64,000 bases of DNA from Hordeum vulgare subsp. vulgare (GCF_904849725.1 NC_058521.1:431724676-431788675); one strand, 5' to 3'; shown: positions 22,550-34,404, numbered from the stretch's first letter. The notes: generated from the sequence alone by a model not told the origin. Made by a program: numbers and translations.

Positions 22550-25500
22550 CTATTGCAGGAGTTTGCTTCCAGTGGGGTGTCATGGTTGCTCGATAGTGGA
22601 GCAACAAATCATATGACCGGAAGCAAGGACTTAGTGGTGGATGTGCATCCTTCTCCATCTATGCCCACCCATGTCCAATTCGCCGATGCATCCTCTTCAA
22701 AGGTATTGGGATTTGGTAAGGTGGTCGTCTCTCAAGATTTATATATTGAGAAGGTCATGCTTGTTGAGTCACTTGCCTACAATTTACTTTCGGTTCGTCA
22801 ACTTGCAATTATGGGTTCTCCACATTCTTTAATATTGACACTGTGGTCCTCCTGAGGAGAAAGAATCTTAAAGTAGCCTATGTTGGACATGTCGAAAATG
22901 GTCTTTATGTGGTGAACTTCTCAAAGCGACCCACTAAGACTGCGACATGTTTAATGGCTAAAGTTGACGTGGGCTGGCTTTGGCATCGCCGTTTAGCTCA
23001 TGTCAATATGAGATCTTTGCAAAGTTTTCTGACAGGGGACCATGTCCGTGGACTAAAAAATGTGAGCTTTGCTAAAGATCATGTCTGCAGTGCTTGCATT
23101 GAAGGAAAGATTCATGAAACTGCTCATCGTCCAACGACTCTTATCTACACCAAGAGGCCATTGGAACTTCTCCATATGGATATGTTTGGTCCTCCAACAT
23201 TTGATAGTCTTGGAGGCAGAAAATATTGCTTAGTGATTGTTGACGACTACTCAAGATATACCTGGGTATATTTCTTTAAAAGGAAGAGTGAAACTCAACA
23301 AACGGTCATCAACTTTGCTAATGAAGCGCAACGTCAACATGAAGCAAAGATCTTGATGATTAGGAGTGACAACGGCACCGAGTTCAAGAACTACAGCTTA
23401 GATGAGTTTCTAGGTGATGAGGGAATAGAGCACCAATATTCTGCACCATATACCCCTCAGCAAAACGGTGTGGCAGAAAGGAAGAACCGGACCTTGATAG
23501 ACGCTGCAAGAACAATGATGGCAGAATTCAAATCTCCATATAACTTCTCGGCAGAGGCCATCAACACAGCATGTCATGCATCCAATCGGCTCTACATCCG
23601 CAAAGGCTTGAACAAGACTCCTTATGAGATTCTAACTGGAAACAAACCCAATCTCAAGTACTTCCGGGTATTCGGTTGTAAGTGTTTCATTCTCAAGAAA
23701 GGAGCACGATTAGCTAAATTTGATTCTAGAGCACATGAGGGTATCTTTGTTGGTTATGCTACAAACTCTCATGCTTACCGTGTCCTCAACAAGTCCACCG
23801 GACTAATTGAGGAGATGTGTAACGTAGAGTTTGATGAAAATAATGGCTCCCAAGTGGAGCACGGTGGTCTTTGTGATATAGGTGATGAAATTCCTCCCGA
23901 AGCCATAAGAAGAATGGGGATTGGTCAAATACTCCCCATTGAGGAACCCCTTGTGGCCGAAGGAGAAGGACAATGCTCTACTCAAGTGGAGCCATCACCC
24001 CCACAAGCCCCACACGCTTCCGATGAACAAAGAGAAGACTCTCAACAAATTGAACAAGCTCAAGGTCAAGATCAATTGCCCAACAATGGTGATGTGTCCC
24101 ATGATATTCAAGCACTACCCCAAGACTCCGAACCGGCTCATGATCAAGATCAAGTGCAACCCCGAGATTCAGACCAAGTAGAAGCACAAGATCAAGATCA
24201 AGAGCAACCACTAATACAAGAACAAACTAGTGAACCTGCTCAAGTCGAAGGACAAGATGATCAGGAGACTGTCTCACAATTCCCATCTGGAGCTCCAACA
24301 ACCGGCTCAAGACGCAAGGGCAAGCAAAAGAAACAAGTCGATGCTCCCCCATTATCTAATGAAGAACTCTTGGAGCGTCGAGCAGCCAAGAATGCGAACA
24401 AGCTGAGAGTCAAGTCACATCTTATGAAGAATGTACTTGGCAGTTTAAAAAGGGGAGTATCCACCCGTCAAAAGCTTTGGAATTATTGTGAGCATCACGC
24501 GTTTGTCTCGTATTGTGAACCTCAACAGGTACAGGAAGCGCTCGATGATGAGGATTGGCTTATGGCCATGCACGAAGAACTTAACAACTTCGAGCGCAAC
24601 CAAGTCTGGGATTTAGTGCCTCGGCCAACGGAGGAACATAATGTCATCGGGACCAAATGGATATTCAAGAACAAGCAAGATGCCAATGGAATTGTGATTC
24701 GAAACAAGGCAAGATTGGTGGCTCAAGGCTACTCCCAAGTCGAGGGTATCGACTACGGTGAAACCTTTGCCCTTATTGCTCGTCTAGAATCTATTCGCAT
24801 GTCACTTGCATTTGCTTCTCATCATAACTTCAAATTACATCAAATGGACGTGAAAAGTGCTTTTCTTAATGGTCCTTTGAATGAGTTGGTCTATGTCAAA
24901 TAACCCCCGGGATTCGAACATCCCAAGCTCCCCAATCATGTGTACAAACTTAATAAGGCACTCTATGGCCTTAAACAAGCCCCACGCGGATGGTATGCGT
25001 ATCTTACTGAGTTGTTACAAGATCGTGGGTTTGAAATTGGGAAGATAGATCCCACTCTTTTTACTAAGAGGGTTAAAGGGGATTTGTTCATATGCCAACT
25101 ATATGTTGATGATATTATCTTTGGCTCTCCTAACATTTCATTCAATGAAGAATTTGCTGCACTAATGATTGAGAAGTTTGAGATGTCCATGATGGGAGAT
25201 TTGAAGTTCTTCCTCGGGTTCGAGATTAGACAAGGTCTAGAAGGGACATTCATCAAACAAGCCAAGTACACTCAATACATGCTCAAACGGTTCGAGCTCG
25301 AAGATGTCAAGCCGGTCAAGTTCCCCATGCCAACAAGATGCAAGCTTGACAGTGATCCCAATGGTAAAGCAGTGGATCAAAAGGTATACCGCTCCATGAT
25401 TGGATCCCTCCTTTACCTTTGTGCATCCAGACCGGATATTATGTTGAGTGTAGGGATATGTGCACGATTTCAATCCGCACCAAAAGAAAGTCATTACATG

Positions 25501-26055
25501 GCTGTTAAGCGAATCTTTCGATATTTGGCTCATACCCCAAACTTTGGCCTCTGGTATCCCAAAGGAGCAAACTTCAATCTAGTTGGCTATTCTGACTCAG
25601 ATTGGGCAGGAGATTGTGTGGAGAGGAAGTCAACGTCTGGAGGATGCCAATTCCTTGGTCGCTCTTTGGTAAGTTGGTCTTCAAAGAAGAAGAATTGCGT
25701 CTCCTTATCATCCACCGAAGCTTAGTATGTGGAAGCTGCAAGTTGTTGTGCACAATTGCTATGGATGAGGCAGACTTTAAAGGATTATGGTGTCACTTGT
25801 GACAAAGTGCCTCTTCTATGTGACAATCAAAGCGCTATCAAGATTTCCCTCAACCCAGTGCAACATAGCAAAACCAAACATATTGATATTCGTCATCACT
25901 TCATTTGTGAACATGTCAAGCTAGGTGATATTGAGGTTCACTTCATCAACACTCAAGAGCAACTTGCAGATATTTTCACTAAGCCTCTAGATGAAGCAAG
26001 GTTCCGGGAGTTAAGGCATGAGCTAAATATCATTGATTCAAGTAATGTGGATTGA
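22550..26055 (+). pseudogene. pol: pol (protease, integrase, reverse transcriptase, RNase H), disrupted
   Basis: Domains occur in Copia order. Protease has LDSGATNHMTG near 22590. Integrase begins with an HHCC finger (HRRLAHVN...CSACIEGK, about 22983-23108), followed by the core acidic residues in [15 protein letters not shown] and [10 protein letters not shown] proline- and glutamine-rich linker follows (about 23980-24300). RT runs from about 24560 with [24 protein letters not shown] and YVDD at 25102-25113. RNase H has SDSDWAGD and ends with IDIRHHFI. Damage: the protease block is in a different frame from the rest, with shifts near 22545 and 22815; stops TAA at 24901 and TAG at 25723 interrupt RT and RNase H. 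Gag and the rest of pol share one frame, suggesting an original single gag-pol frame. Confidence 0.85.
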
Positions 26056-26437
26056 AACTAGGCATATTGCACCTCACTTTGCATTCCATCTTGGTCTAGA
26101 TGTAGGCATGGACATAGGGGGAGTGTTGTTCTCTCAATGAACTTTCCCTCCCCCCATTATGCATAAATCAATCTAGTCTTTCACTTTAGCCATTGTCAAA
26201 TGGCACTTGTGCTTCAAAGACGAGCATTGGTCATGAACCCAAGGATAATTCTTCGCGGTGTCATACCATTTTCTCAAACATAGGTGGCCTCGGCCACTGC
26301 CCCTCCACCCTTTCTTGCGTATAGAAGAAAGGATATACAATGACAAGTCAGTACATTTTCCTAGATGCTATCTATTTTTACTCACTTGTCATGTTCCCAA
26401 GTTCATCTCTTTTCCTTAGCCGCGTTGCGACATTTAC
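26056..26437 (+). other. spacer between pol and the internal array
   Basis: Non-coding. Contains a polypurine-like ATAGGGGGAGTG near 26114-26125, the kind of tract repeated in the 3' part of SIRE-lineage elements. No other feature seen. Confidence 0.5.
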
Positions 26438-26717
26438 AGCGGTACTACCGCCAGGACCCCAGCGGTACTACCGCCAGGGGTAGCGGTACTACCGCCAGGA
26501 CCCCAGCGGTACTACCGCTAGGGATAGCGGTACTACCGCCAGGATTCCCATCTAACACAACCGGCTCGGAAATTTTTAGGGCTGCCTCAAGGGGGAGCGG
26601 TACTACCGCTAGGGGGAGCGGTACTACCGCTAGGACCCCAGCGGTACTACCGCTGCATCTGGCGGTACTACCGCCACGTAGTGGTACTACCGCTGGGACC
26701 TCAGCGGTACTACCGAT
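26438..26717 (+). repeat. internal near-palindrome array, central base reversed
   Basis: Eleven units of the AGCGGTACTACCGCC/T type. Arms match those of the LTR arrays, but the central base is C on this strand, so the array is inverted relative to those in the LTRs. It ends about 20 bp before a TATATAA box. Confidence 0.9.
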
Positions 26718-26734
26718 GGCCCGTACCCCTTGGG

Positions 26735-26742
26735 CTATATAA
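26735..26742 (+). promoter_or_regulatory. candidate internal promoter (TATA box) for the envelope-like gene
   Basis: CTATATAAAGGAGGGGG directly downstream of the internal array, matching the layout in each LTR (array, then TATATAAA, then a CT-rich leader). A CT-rich leader (TTTCTTCTTCCTCG and similar) follows, and the first ATG lies 164 bp downstream in GCCATGAAT context. Position and composition suggest a promoter for the downstream gene; no transcript evidence is available. Confidence 0.55.
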
Positions 26743-26899
26743 AGGAGGGGGAGCCCGTTTTTCTCAACCTGTTTCTTCTTCCTCGCGGCTCCTCCCTCCC
26801 CTAGTCCGAAAACTCCCTGTTTGGATCTCGTTTCGTGGAGCTCCTTCTCCCCGTTGGTTTGTAAGGGTTGCTCCACCTCTCCTTCCTCCTCCAATAGCC

Positions 26900-28878
26900 A
26901 TGAATCCCGGTAAAGCTCCTCCCTTCTTCTATTTGGTTGATGTTCTCGTTCTAGAGATAGGAGCATTGGGGATTGAATCCATATATTTGATCTTATGGCT
27001 AGTTCCTGGGTGGCATGAAGGAGATATTTGAGGGGAGTATAGGTCCAATGGATTGTTGTTGATTATGTTGCCATGCCCTAGGATTTACTTGTTTTAGATC
27101 TAAAACTTGCTCTCTCTTGCCTAGGCATGTGCTTATTTCGTGTTACTAGTGTTCCTCATGTAAAGTAGGGCTGGGGTGGAGTTCTTCATGTTCATATACA
27201 GCCCATGCCCTCGTAACGATTTTTATCTGTCAGATCTGAAAAGTCAAACCCCAGCGGTACTACCGCCAGGGGTAGCGGTACTACCGCTAGGACCCCAGCG
27301 GTACTACCGCCAGGGGGTAGCGGTACTACCGCTAGGCCCCAGCGGTACTACCGCCAGGGGTGGCGGTACTACCGCCAGGAGCATTCACCGTGTATTCCTT
27401 TTATGTGCTTAGCAACGCGTGTTTATTTCTTCTGCGTTTTCAAAGATTCGTTGCCTTGACTCTTTTTGTCGCCTCTTTTCGCTGTGTGTTTTGTGTCACA
27501 GGTGGCTCTCGCAGTTCGAACCCCCCTCGTGACACGCAGTCAAAGCAGTATCGCAACCAAGAGGCTCCCGAGGGGTCTGCCCCCTCAGGTCTGCAACCCA
27601 AAAGGCAGTCCTTCAAGAAGGTCGCACACAAGGAGAAGAGGGTCAATGTCCGTACAATGTCCCCCAAGGACTTTCTGCAGTTTCGCACTCAGAACCACTA
27701 TCTCAACGAGAGGGCTGTGATGAAGGATGTTGACCATGTCTGGGCCAGGGATCAGTGCAGGATCTACCGGGATGTTGTTGCGCATTTCAAGAAAAACTAT
27801 GTCTCCGTTCAGTGGATTGACCTAGCCCATCTTCAGCGGAACCTGGAATATTTTGGTGATGCCCTCTCTCTGATTGACAAACTGGGCATCAAGGACATCA
27901 TCACATACAAGACAGATTTTGATCCCACTGCTGTTGCTCAGTTCTATGTCACGGTCCACTTCTCTCCTGATGCAGAGCGCTCTATGGTGTGGATGACTGG
28001 GACTCAGAATATGACCGGTACCTGGCGTGAGTTCATGCAATTCCTCAACATTGACTTCCAGGGAGCTGACACTCCACTTGGGCTACGTCCTCATTCTGCA
28101 GCCCCCACCGATAGGGCCCCCGCAAAGGACAGACTGCAGAAGCTCTATGTGAGGAAGGGTGTGCTCCCCAAGCATCTGGACATCAATGCACCGGATCCTT
28201 CGCAACACCCTCTTCCCTCGCATTGGTAACTTCGACGAGGTTCATGGTTCCTTGGCTGAGATGCTGCTGTTGTGTGAGGAGGCTACGTCTCAGGAGTCTG
28301 CCCCTCTGGATATTTTTGATGTGATGTTCACGGAGCTATGGAACTGCATCATCATGCGTAAGGTTGCCATCTACGGGCCCTATCTGTTCACATATATTCG
28401 CCATAAGTGGCAAGAGGCTTTTCCGGAGGAGGTGCTCTACGCTCAGTCAGACTACATTGTGCACGACCCGATCAAGCTTCGCGTCAAGGACAAATGGGCC
28501 AACCCATCCACTTCCTCTCAGCACATGGATACTGACACTGAAACTGCTGCTGACAGAGGAACCGCCTCTCAGTCTCGCTCCTCTGCCATGCCATCTTGGG
28601 CCATCAAACTGCAGGACAAGATGAAGACTCTATTCTGTATGCAGGCTAAGGGTCAGTACCAGACGCACGTGGCTCAGAAGTAGAGCCGCCAGAGGCATAA
28701 GCGTGTTCTCAGGACTCTTGATGTGGACATCTCCAGTGGCTCAGAGGACGACATCACTCCAGAGGCTACTTGGATGCAGGCTCAAGGATACCAGTGGTCT
28801 GGCGATGAGGCGGAAGAGGAGGAGCAGGCGGATCAGGAGGGGACCGATGAGTCCAGCAATGCTGAGGATGAGGAGTAG
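26900..28878 (+). pseudogene. envelope-like (additional) gene of the Copia, predicted two exons, disrupted
   Basis: SIRE-lineage elements carry an extra gene after pol, often called envelope-like; its function is unproven. I predict a 10-base first coding exon at 26900-26909 (ATGAATCCCG), a 592-bp intron from GTAAAG at 26910 to TTTTGTGTCACAG at 27501, and a second exon from 27502. The exons join in phase. The product has a basic, polar start (SRSSNPPRDTQSKQYRNQ), a conserved-looking core (VHFSPDAERSMVWMTGTQN; TGTWREFMQFLNIDF; TLFPRIGNFDEVHGSLAEM), a KDKWANPST block and an acidic tail ending EDEE at 28878. I see no clear signal peptide or membrane segment. Damage: an apparent extra A near 28185 shifts the frame, and a TAG at 28681 interrupts the tail. 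Alternatively it is a non-envelope protein of unknown role. Confidence 0.65.
27253..27382 (+). repeat. second internal array, inside the predicted intron
   Basis: Six units of the AGCGGTACTACCGC type, same orientation as the array at 26438-26717. It lies within the predicted intron of the envelope-like gene, about 120 bp before the acceptor. Confidence 0.9.
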
Positions 28879-29179
28879 CTACCTGTGGCATTAGGTGTGC
28901 CCCCTTTTTGGTGTCTTGTGCCAAAGGGGGAGAGAGTCTAGGAGCTGAATTTGCTTTTATATTCGAACTTTGCGTTGCTTTGCTTTATTTCTTATGGTTT
29001 GCTTCGAACTTGGTTTGCTTAGTTTGCTATCTTGTGAGACATGAACTTATGAGAGATTTATTTCCTTCATATGCTGTGAGTCATATGCCCCGTATTGTCA
29101 TATATCTCTATCCTTTTGTTCTCATATTATTCTCTGTGCAAATCCGGTATTGTCATCAATCCACCAAAAAGGGGGAGAT
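28879..29179 (+). other. 3' untranslated region and polypurine tract
   Basis: The tract AAAAAGGGGGAGAT at 29166-29179 directly precedes the 3' LTR and would prime plus-strand DNA. A second purine run, CCAAAGGGGGAGAGAG, lies near 28922-28936. The rest is T-rich and non-coding. Confidence 0.7.
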
Positions 29180-30568
29180 TGTTGGGGCATAGTTTATGCC
29201 TAAGTAATTTTGGTGATTGATGACAGTATCATACAGGACTAACTGTGTGTGTTAAGGTTTCAGATAACACACGACAACGGCACAAGATGACATGTCTCCT
29301 CATTCGTGGAATGGAAACACGACGCTCTCTACGATTCTCTTTATTTGAGTCACAGGAAAGCCGTACTATTTAGAGGGGATCCGTAGTGGAAAGGTTTGGG
29401 TGGAATCTATCTTTGCACACGCACACTTCACATTCTCCCTTTCCTTCATCTTTGGAGCGGCCCCCGCCACTTTGTTTCTCGCATCTTTGCAAAATGGTCC
29501 CCAGCGGTAGTACCGCTGGATTGCTGGCGGTAGTACAGCTGCAGCCAGCGGTAGTACCACTAGCTAGCGGTAGTACCGCCCCTGGCCAGCGGTAGTACCG
29601 CTCCAGGAGCTTTGTTCCACCTGCCTAGCGGTAGTTCGTGGATGGACCTTTTTGCGAAGACTTTCTTGGCGGTAGTAGTGCTTTTTGCACTACCAAAGGG
29701 CCAGCGGTAGTACCGCTGGAGTGCCAGCGGTAGTACCGCCCCTATTCAGCGGTAGTACCGCTGCAGCCAGCGGTAGTACCGCTGGAGCTCGAGCAGAGAG
29801 TGGGAGAACGGTCTGATTTTCTCCCCCACTATATAAAGGGTTCTGCTAGCTGAGGAACCTTATCTCTTACCTCTCTAAGCTCCATTGTTGTGCCCCAAGC
29901 TCAGAAGTGCCCGATCTCTCTCCCTAGCCAATCAAACTTGTCGATTCTTTAGGGATTGGTTGAGAAGGCCTAGATCCACACTTCCACCAAGAGAAAAGTT
30001 GATTCCCCCACCAATCCCTTGCGGATCTTGTTACTCTTGGGTGTTTGAGCATCCTAGACGGTTGAGGTCACCTCGAAGCCATATTCCATTGTGGTGAAGC
30101 TTCGTGGTTTAGTTGGGAGCCTCCAAGCTTTGTGTGGAGTTGCCCCAACCTTGTTTGTAAAGGTTCGGTCGCCGCCTTCAAGGGCACCTATAGTGGAATC
30201 ACGGTACCTTGCATCGTGCGAGGGCGTGAGGAAAATACGGTGGACCTAGTGGCTTTTTGGGGAGCATTGTGCCTCCACACCGCTCCAACGGAGACGTACT
30301 TCCTGTCAAAGGGAAGGAACTTCGGTAACATATCCTCGTCTCCATTGGTTCCACTTGTGGTTATCTCTATCCTTTACTTTGTATTTGCTTATGTTTGTGA
30401 CTATATCTTACTTTTCTTAATAGCACTCGTTGTTAGCTTCTATAGGGTTTAGCTCATTGTCGTATTATTTGTGAACCCGTAGGGTGTTTACCTTAACTTG
30501 CTAAGATTAACTAAAAAGTGGTCGTTGTCTATTCACCCCCCCTCTAGCCAACCATATCGATCCTTTCA
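29180..30568 (+). repeat. 3' LTR of the Maximus-lineage Copia
   Basis: Same ends as the 5' LTR. TATATAAA at 29830-29837. The array at about 29502-29787 also has 9 units but in a different order and spacing from the 5' LTR: one 21-bp unit near the start is absent here, and units near the end are exchanged. Followed by CATGC. Confidence 0.9.
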
Positions 30569-32592
30569 CATGCCACCTTGAACATCATAGTGTGATGATG
30601 TGTCTGAACGTCATAGCCACACACTATTTGGTATGGTGCATGCTATGATGTCTCTTATCGAATTACCACTATCGTTTATGGGTTATGCATTAGAGACAAC
30701 CGCATTCACTTTAAAATAGGGCACCGCGTATTTCCGTTGAGATGAAATATAGACTTAGGTTTAGAGAAATCTAAACTGTCGTTTCTTGAAAGTTTGGGGC
30801 TTCGACACTTATGTGAAAAAGTTTCAGTCTGATAAGCTCGAACCCAAAGCGGATAAATGCATCTTCATAGGATATCCAAAACAGTTGGGTACATCCCCTA
30901 TCTCAGATCCGAATGAAAAGTGTTTGTTTCTTGAAACGGATCCTTTCTCGAGGAAAGGTTTCTCTCGAAAGAATTGAGTGGGAGGGTGGTAGAACTTGAT
31001 GATGTTATTGAACCATCACTTTGACCAGTGTGTAGCAGGGCGCAGGAAGTTGTTCCTGTGGCGTCTACACCTATTGAAGTGAAAGCTGATGAGGGTGATC
31101 ATCGAGCATCGGAACAAGTTACTACAAACCTCGTAGGTTGACAAGGTCGCGTACTACTGCAGAGTGGTATGGTAACCCTGTCTTGGAGGTCATGTTGTTG
31201 AGCAACATTGAACCTACGAGTTATGGAGAAGCAATGGTGGGCCCGGATTCCGACAAATGGCTGGAAGCCATGAAATCCGAGAGAGGATCCATGTAAGAAA
31301 ACAAAGTGTAGACTTTGGAAGAACTACTTGATGGTCATAGGACTATTGAGTAAAGATGGATCTTTAAAAGGAAGACAGACGATGATAGTGATAAGTCACT
31401 ATTAAGAAAAGCTCGACTTGTCGCAAAGATGTTTCTGACAAGATCAAACAGTTGACTATGATGAGACTTTCTCACTCGTAGCGATGCTAAAAGTCTGTTA
31501 GAATTATGTTAGTAGTTGCTGCATTATTGATGAAATATTGCATGTAGGATTTCAAAACATTGTTTCCTCGACGGTTTCCTTGAGCAAACATTGTATGAGA
31601 TACAACCATGAGGTTTTGTCGATCCTAAAGATACTAACAAGTATGCAAGCTCCAGCGATCCTTAAATGGACTGGTGCAAGCATCTCGGAGTTGGAATATA
31701 CACTTTGATGAGATGATCAAGGATTTTGGGTTTGTACAAGGTTTATGAGAAACTTGTATTTCCAAATAAGTGAGTGGGAGCACTATAGAATTTCTGATAA
31801 GTATATGTGGTTGACACATTGTGGATCAGAAGTAATGTAGAATTTCTGTAAAGCATACAAGGTTGTTTGAAAGGAGTTTTCAAAGGAATACCTGGATTGA
31901 GCTATTTGAACATTGAGCATCAAGATCTATGGAGATAGATCAAAATGCTTAATAGAAGTTTCAACAAAATGCATGCCTTGACAAGTTTTGAAGGAGTTCA
32001 AAATAGATCAGCAAAGAAGGAGTTCTTTGTTGCGTTGTGAGGTGTGAATTTGAGTAAGACTCAAAACCCGACCACGGCAGAATAAAGAGAATAGACGAAG
32101 GTCGTCTTCTATGCCTTAGCCGTAGACTCTAAAGTATGCCATGCTGAGTACCGCACCTGATGTGTGCCTTGCACTCTGTTGAGAGGTACAGAGTGTGATC
32201 CAAGATTGAATCACTAGCAACGGTCAAAATTTATCCTTAGTAACTGATAGACTAAGGAATTTTTCTCGATTATGGAGGTGGTTAAAGAGTTCATCGTAAA
32301 GGGTTACGACGATGCAAGCTTTGACACTAATAGGAATAACTATGAGTAGTGAAACGGATTCGTATAATAGAGTAGATATTTGGAGTATTTCCGAATAACA
32401 CATAGTAGCAGCATCTATAAGATGACATAAAGATTTGTAAAGAACACATGGACCTGAAAGTTTCAGAACAGTTGACTAAAACCTCTCTCACGAGCAAGAC
32501 GTGATCAGACCCCATAAATATATGGGTGTTGGATTCGTTGGAATCACATGGTGATGTGAAGTAGATTATTGACTCTAGTGCAAGTGGGAGAG
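30569..32592 (+). pseudogene. Angela internal domain, copy B, part after the nested Copia
   Basis: Collinear with 11786-13818. The best-preserved relic is the integrase C-terminal piece at 30786-30977 (VWGFDTYVKKFQSDKLEPK, then KADKCIFIGYP), ending at a stop. RT-like fragments follow near 31330-31460 in several frames. Ends with the tract GTGCAAGTGGGAGAG before the LTR. Confidence 0.7.
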
Positions 32593-34404
32593 TGTTGGAA
32601 ATATGCCCTAGAGGCAATAATAAATTAGTTATTATTATATTTCTTAGTTCATGATAATCGTTTATTATCCATGCTATAATTGTATTGAATGAGGACTAAT
32701 ATACATGTGTGGATACATAGACAAAACACTGTCCCTAGCAAGCCTCTAGTTGGCTAGCCAGTTGATCAAAGATAGTCAGGGTCTTCTGATTATGAACAAG
32801 GTTGTTGCTTGATAACTGGATCATGTCATTAGGAGAATCACGTGATGGACTAGACCCAAACTAATAGACGTAGCATGTTGATCGTGTCATTTTGTTGCTA
32901 CTGTTTTCTGCGTGTCAAGTATTTGTGCCTATGACCATGAGATCATATAACTCACTGACACCGGAGGAATGCTTTGTGTGTATCAAACGTCGCAACGTAA
33001 CTGGGTGACTATAAAGATGCTCTACAGGTATCTCCGAAGGTGTTAGTTGAGTTAGTATGGATTGAGACTGGGAGTTGTCACTCCGTGTGATGGAGAGGTA
33101 TCTCGGGGCCCACTCGGTAATACAACATCACACACAAGCCTTGCAAGCAATGTGACTTAGTGTAAGTTGCGGGATCTTGTATTACGGAATGAGTAAAGAG
33201 ACTTGCCGGTAAACGATATTGAAATAGGTATGCGGATAGTGACGATCGAATCTCGGGCAAGTAACATACCGAAGGACAAAGGGAATGACATACGGGATTA
33301 TATGAATCCTTGGCACTGAGGTTCAAACGATAAGATCTTCGTAGAATATGTAGGATCCAATATGGGCATCCAGGTCCCGCTATTGGATATTTACCGAGGA
33401 GTCTCTCGGGTCATGTCTACATAGTTCTCGAACCCGTAGGGTCTGCACACTTAAGGTTCGACGTTGTTTTATGCGTATTTGAGTTATATGGTTGGTTACC
33501 GAATGTTGTTCGGAGTCCCGGATGAGATCACGGACGTCACGAGGGTTTCCGGAACGGTCCGGAAACGAAGATTGATATATAGGATGACCTCATTTGATTA
33601 CCGGAAGGTTTTCGGAGTTACCGGGAATGTGCCGGGAATGACGAATGGGTTCCGGGTGTTCACCGGGGGGGGGCAACCCACCTCGAGGAAGCCCATAGGC
33701 CTTGGGGGTGGCGCACCAGCCCTTAGTGGGCTGGTGGGACAGCCCAAGAAGGCCCTATGCGCCATAGGAAGAAAATCAAAGAGAAAAAAAGGAGGAGGTG
33801 GGAAAGGGGAGAAGGACTCCACCTTCCAAACCAAGTTGGATTCGGTTTGGAAGGGGAGACCTTCCCCCCTTGGCTCGGCCGAACCCCTTGGGGCCTCTTG
33901 AGCCCCAAGGAAAGGCTCCCCCTCTTCCCCCTATATATACGGAGGTTTTAGGGCTGATTTGAGACAACTTTGCCACGGCAGCCCGACCACATATCTCCAC
34001 GGTTTCACCTCTAGATCGCGTTTCTGCGGAGCTCGGGCAGAGCCCTGCTGAGATAAGATCACCACCAACCTCAGGAGCACCGTCACGCTGCCGGAGAACT
34101 CATCTACCACTCCGTCTCTCTTGCTGGATCAAGAAGGCCGAGATCATCGTCGAGCTGTACGTGTGCTGAACGCGGAGGTGCCGTCCGTTCGGCACTAGAT
34201 CGTGCGACTGATCGCGGGACGGTTCGCGGGGCGGATCGAGGGACGTGAGGACGTTCCACTACATCAACCGCGTTCACTAACGCTTCTGTTGTACGGTCTA
34301 CAAGGGTACGTAGATCACACATCCCCTCTCATAGATGGACATCACCATGATAGGTCTTCGTGCGCGTAGGAAAATTTTTGTTTCCCATGCGACGTTCCCC
34401 AACA
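32593..34404 (+). repeat. Angela-type 3' LTR (1812 bp)
   Basis: Closely similar to 13819-15641, from TGTTGGAAATATGCCCTAG to GACGTTCCCCAACA. TATA box at about 33932-33940. The right flank ACTCTCCC is the sequence of the older Fatima-like host. Confidence 0.85.

Larger units (their letters stand above)
18571..30568 (+). mobile_element. complete SIRE/Maximus-lineage Copia retrotransposon (11,998 bp)
   Basis: Both LTRs (1388 and 1389 bp), a methionine-tRNA primer site, gag, protease-integrase-RT-RNase H in Copia order, an extra 3' gene of envelope-like type, and a polypurine tract before the 3' LTR are all present. The extra 3' gene and the large gag with a C-terminal coiled region point to the SIRE (Maximus) lineage. 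Coding parts carry frameshifts and stops and the two LTRs differ at several percent of sites in the part I compared (mostly C/T and A/G changes), so the copy is old and not autonomous. Confidence 0.85.
9541..34404 (+). mobile_element. Angela-type (BARE/WIS/Angela) Copia composite: internal-LTR-internal-LTR
   Basis: Two copies of one internal domain (9541-13818; 15642-32592) each end at a copy of the same 1.8-kb LTR (13819-15641; 32593-34404). The right-hand unit, LTR-internal-LTR, is about 8.6 kb once the nested 12.0-kb Copia and one target repeat are removed, the usual size for Angela. The left unit has lost its first LTR and about 680 bp of leader. The arrangement is what recombination between two elements, or between LTRs of sister elements, would leave. 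LTR ends TGTTGGAAATATGCCC and CCCCAACA, and the tract GTGCAAGTGGGAGA before each LTR, fit the family. The right flank is ACTCT; the left target repeat is lost. Confidence 0.8.
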
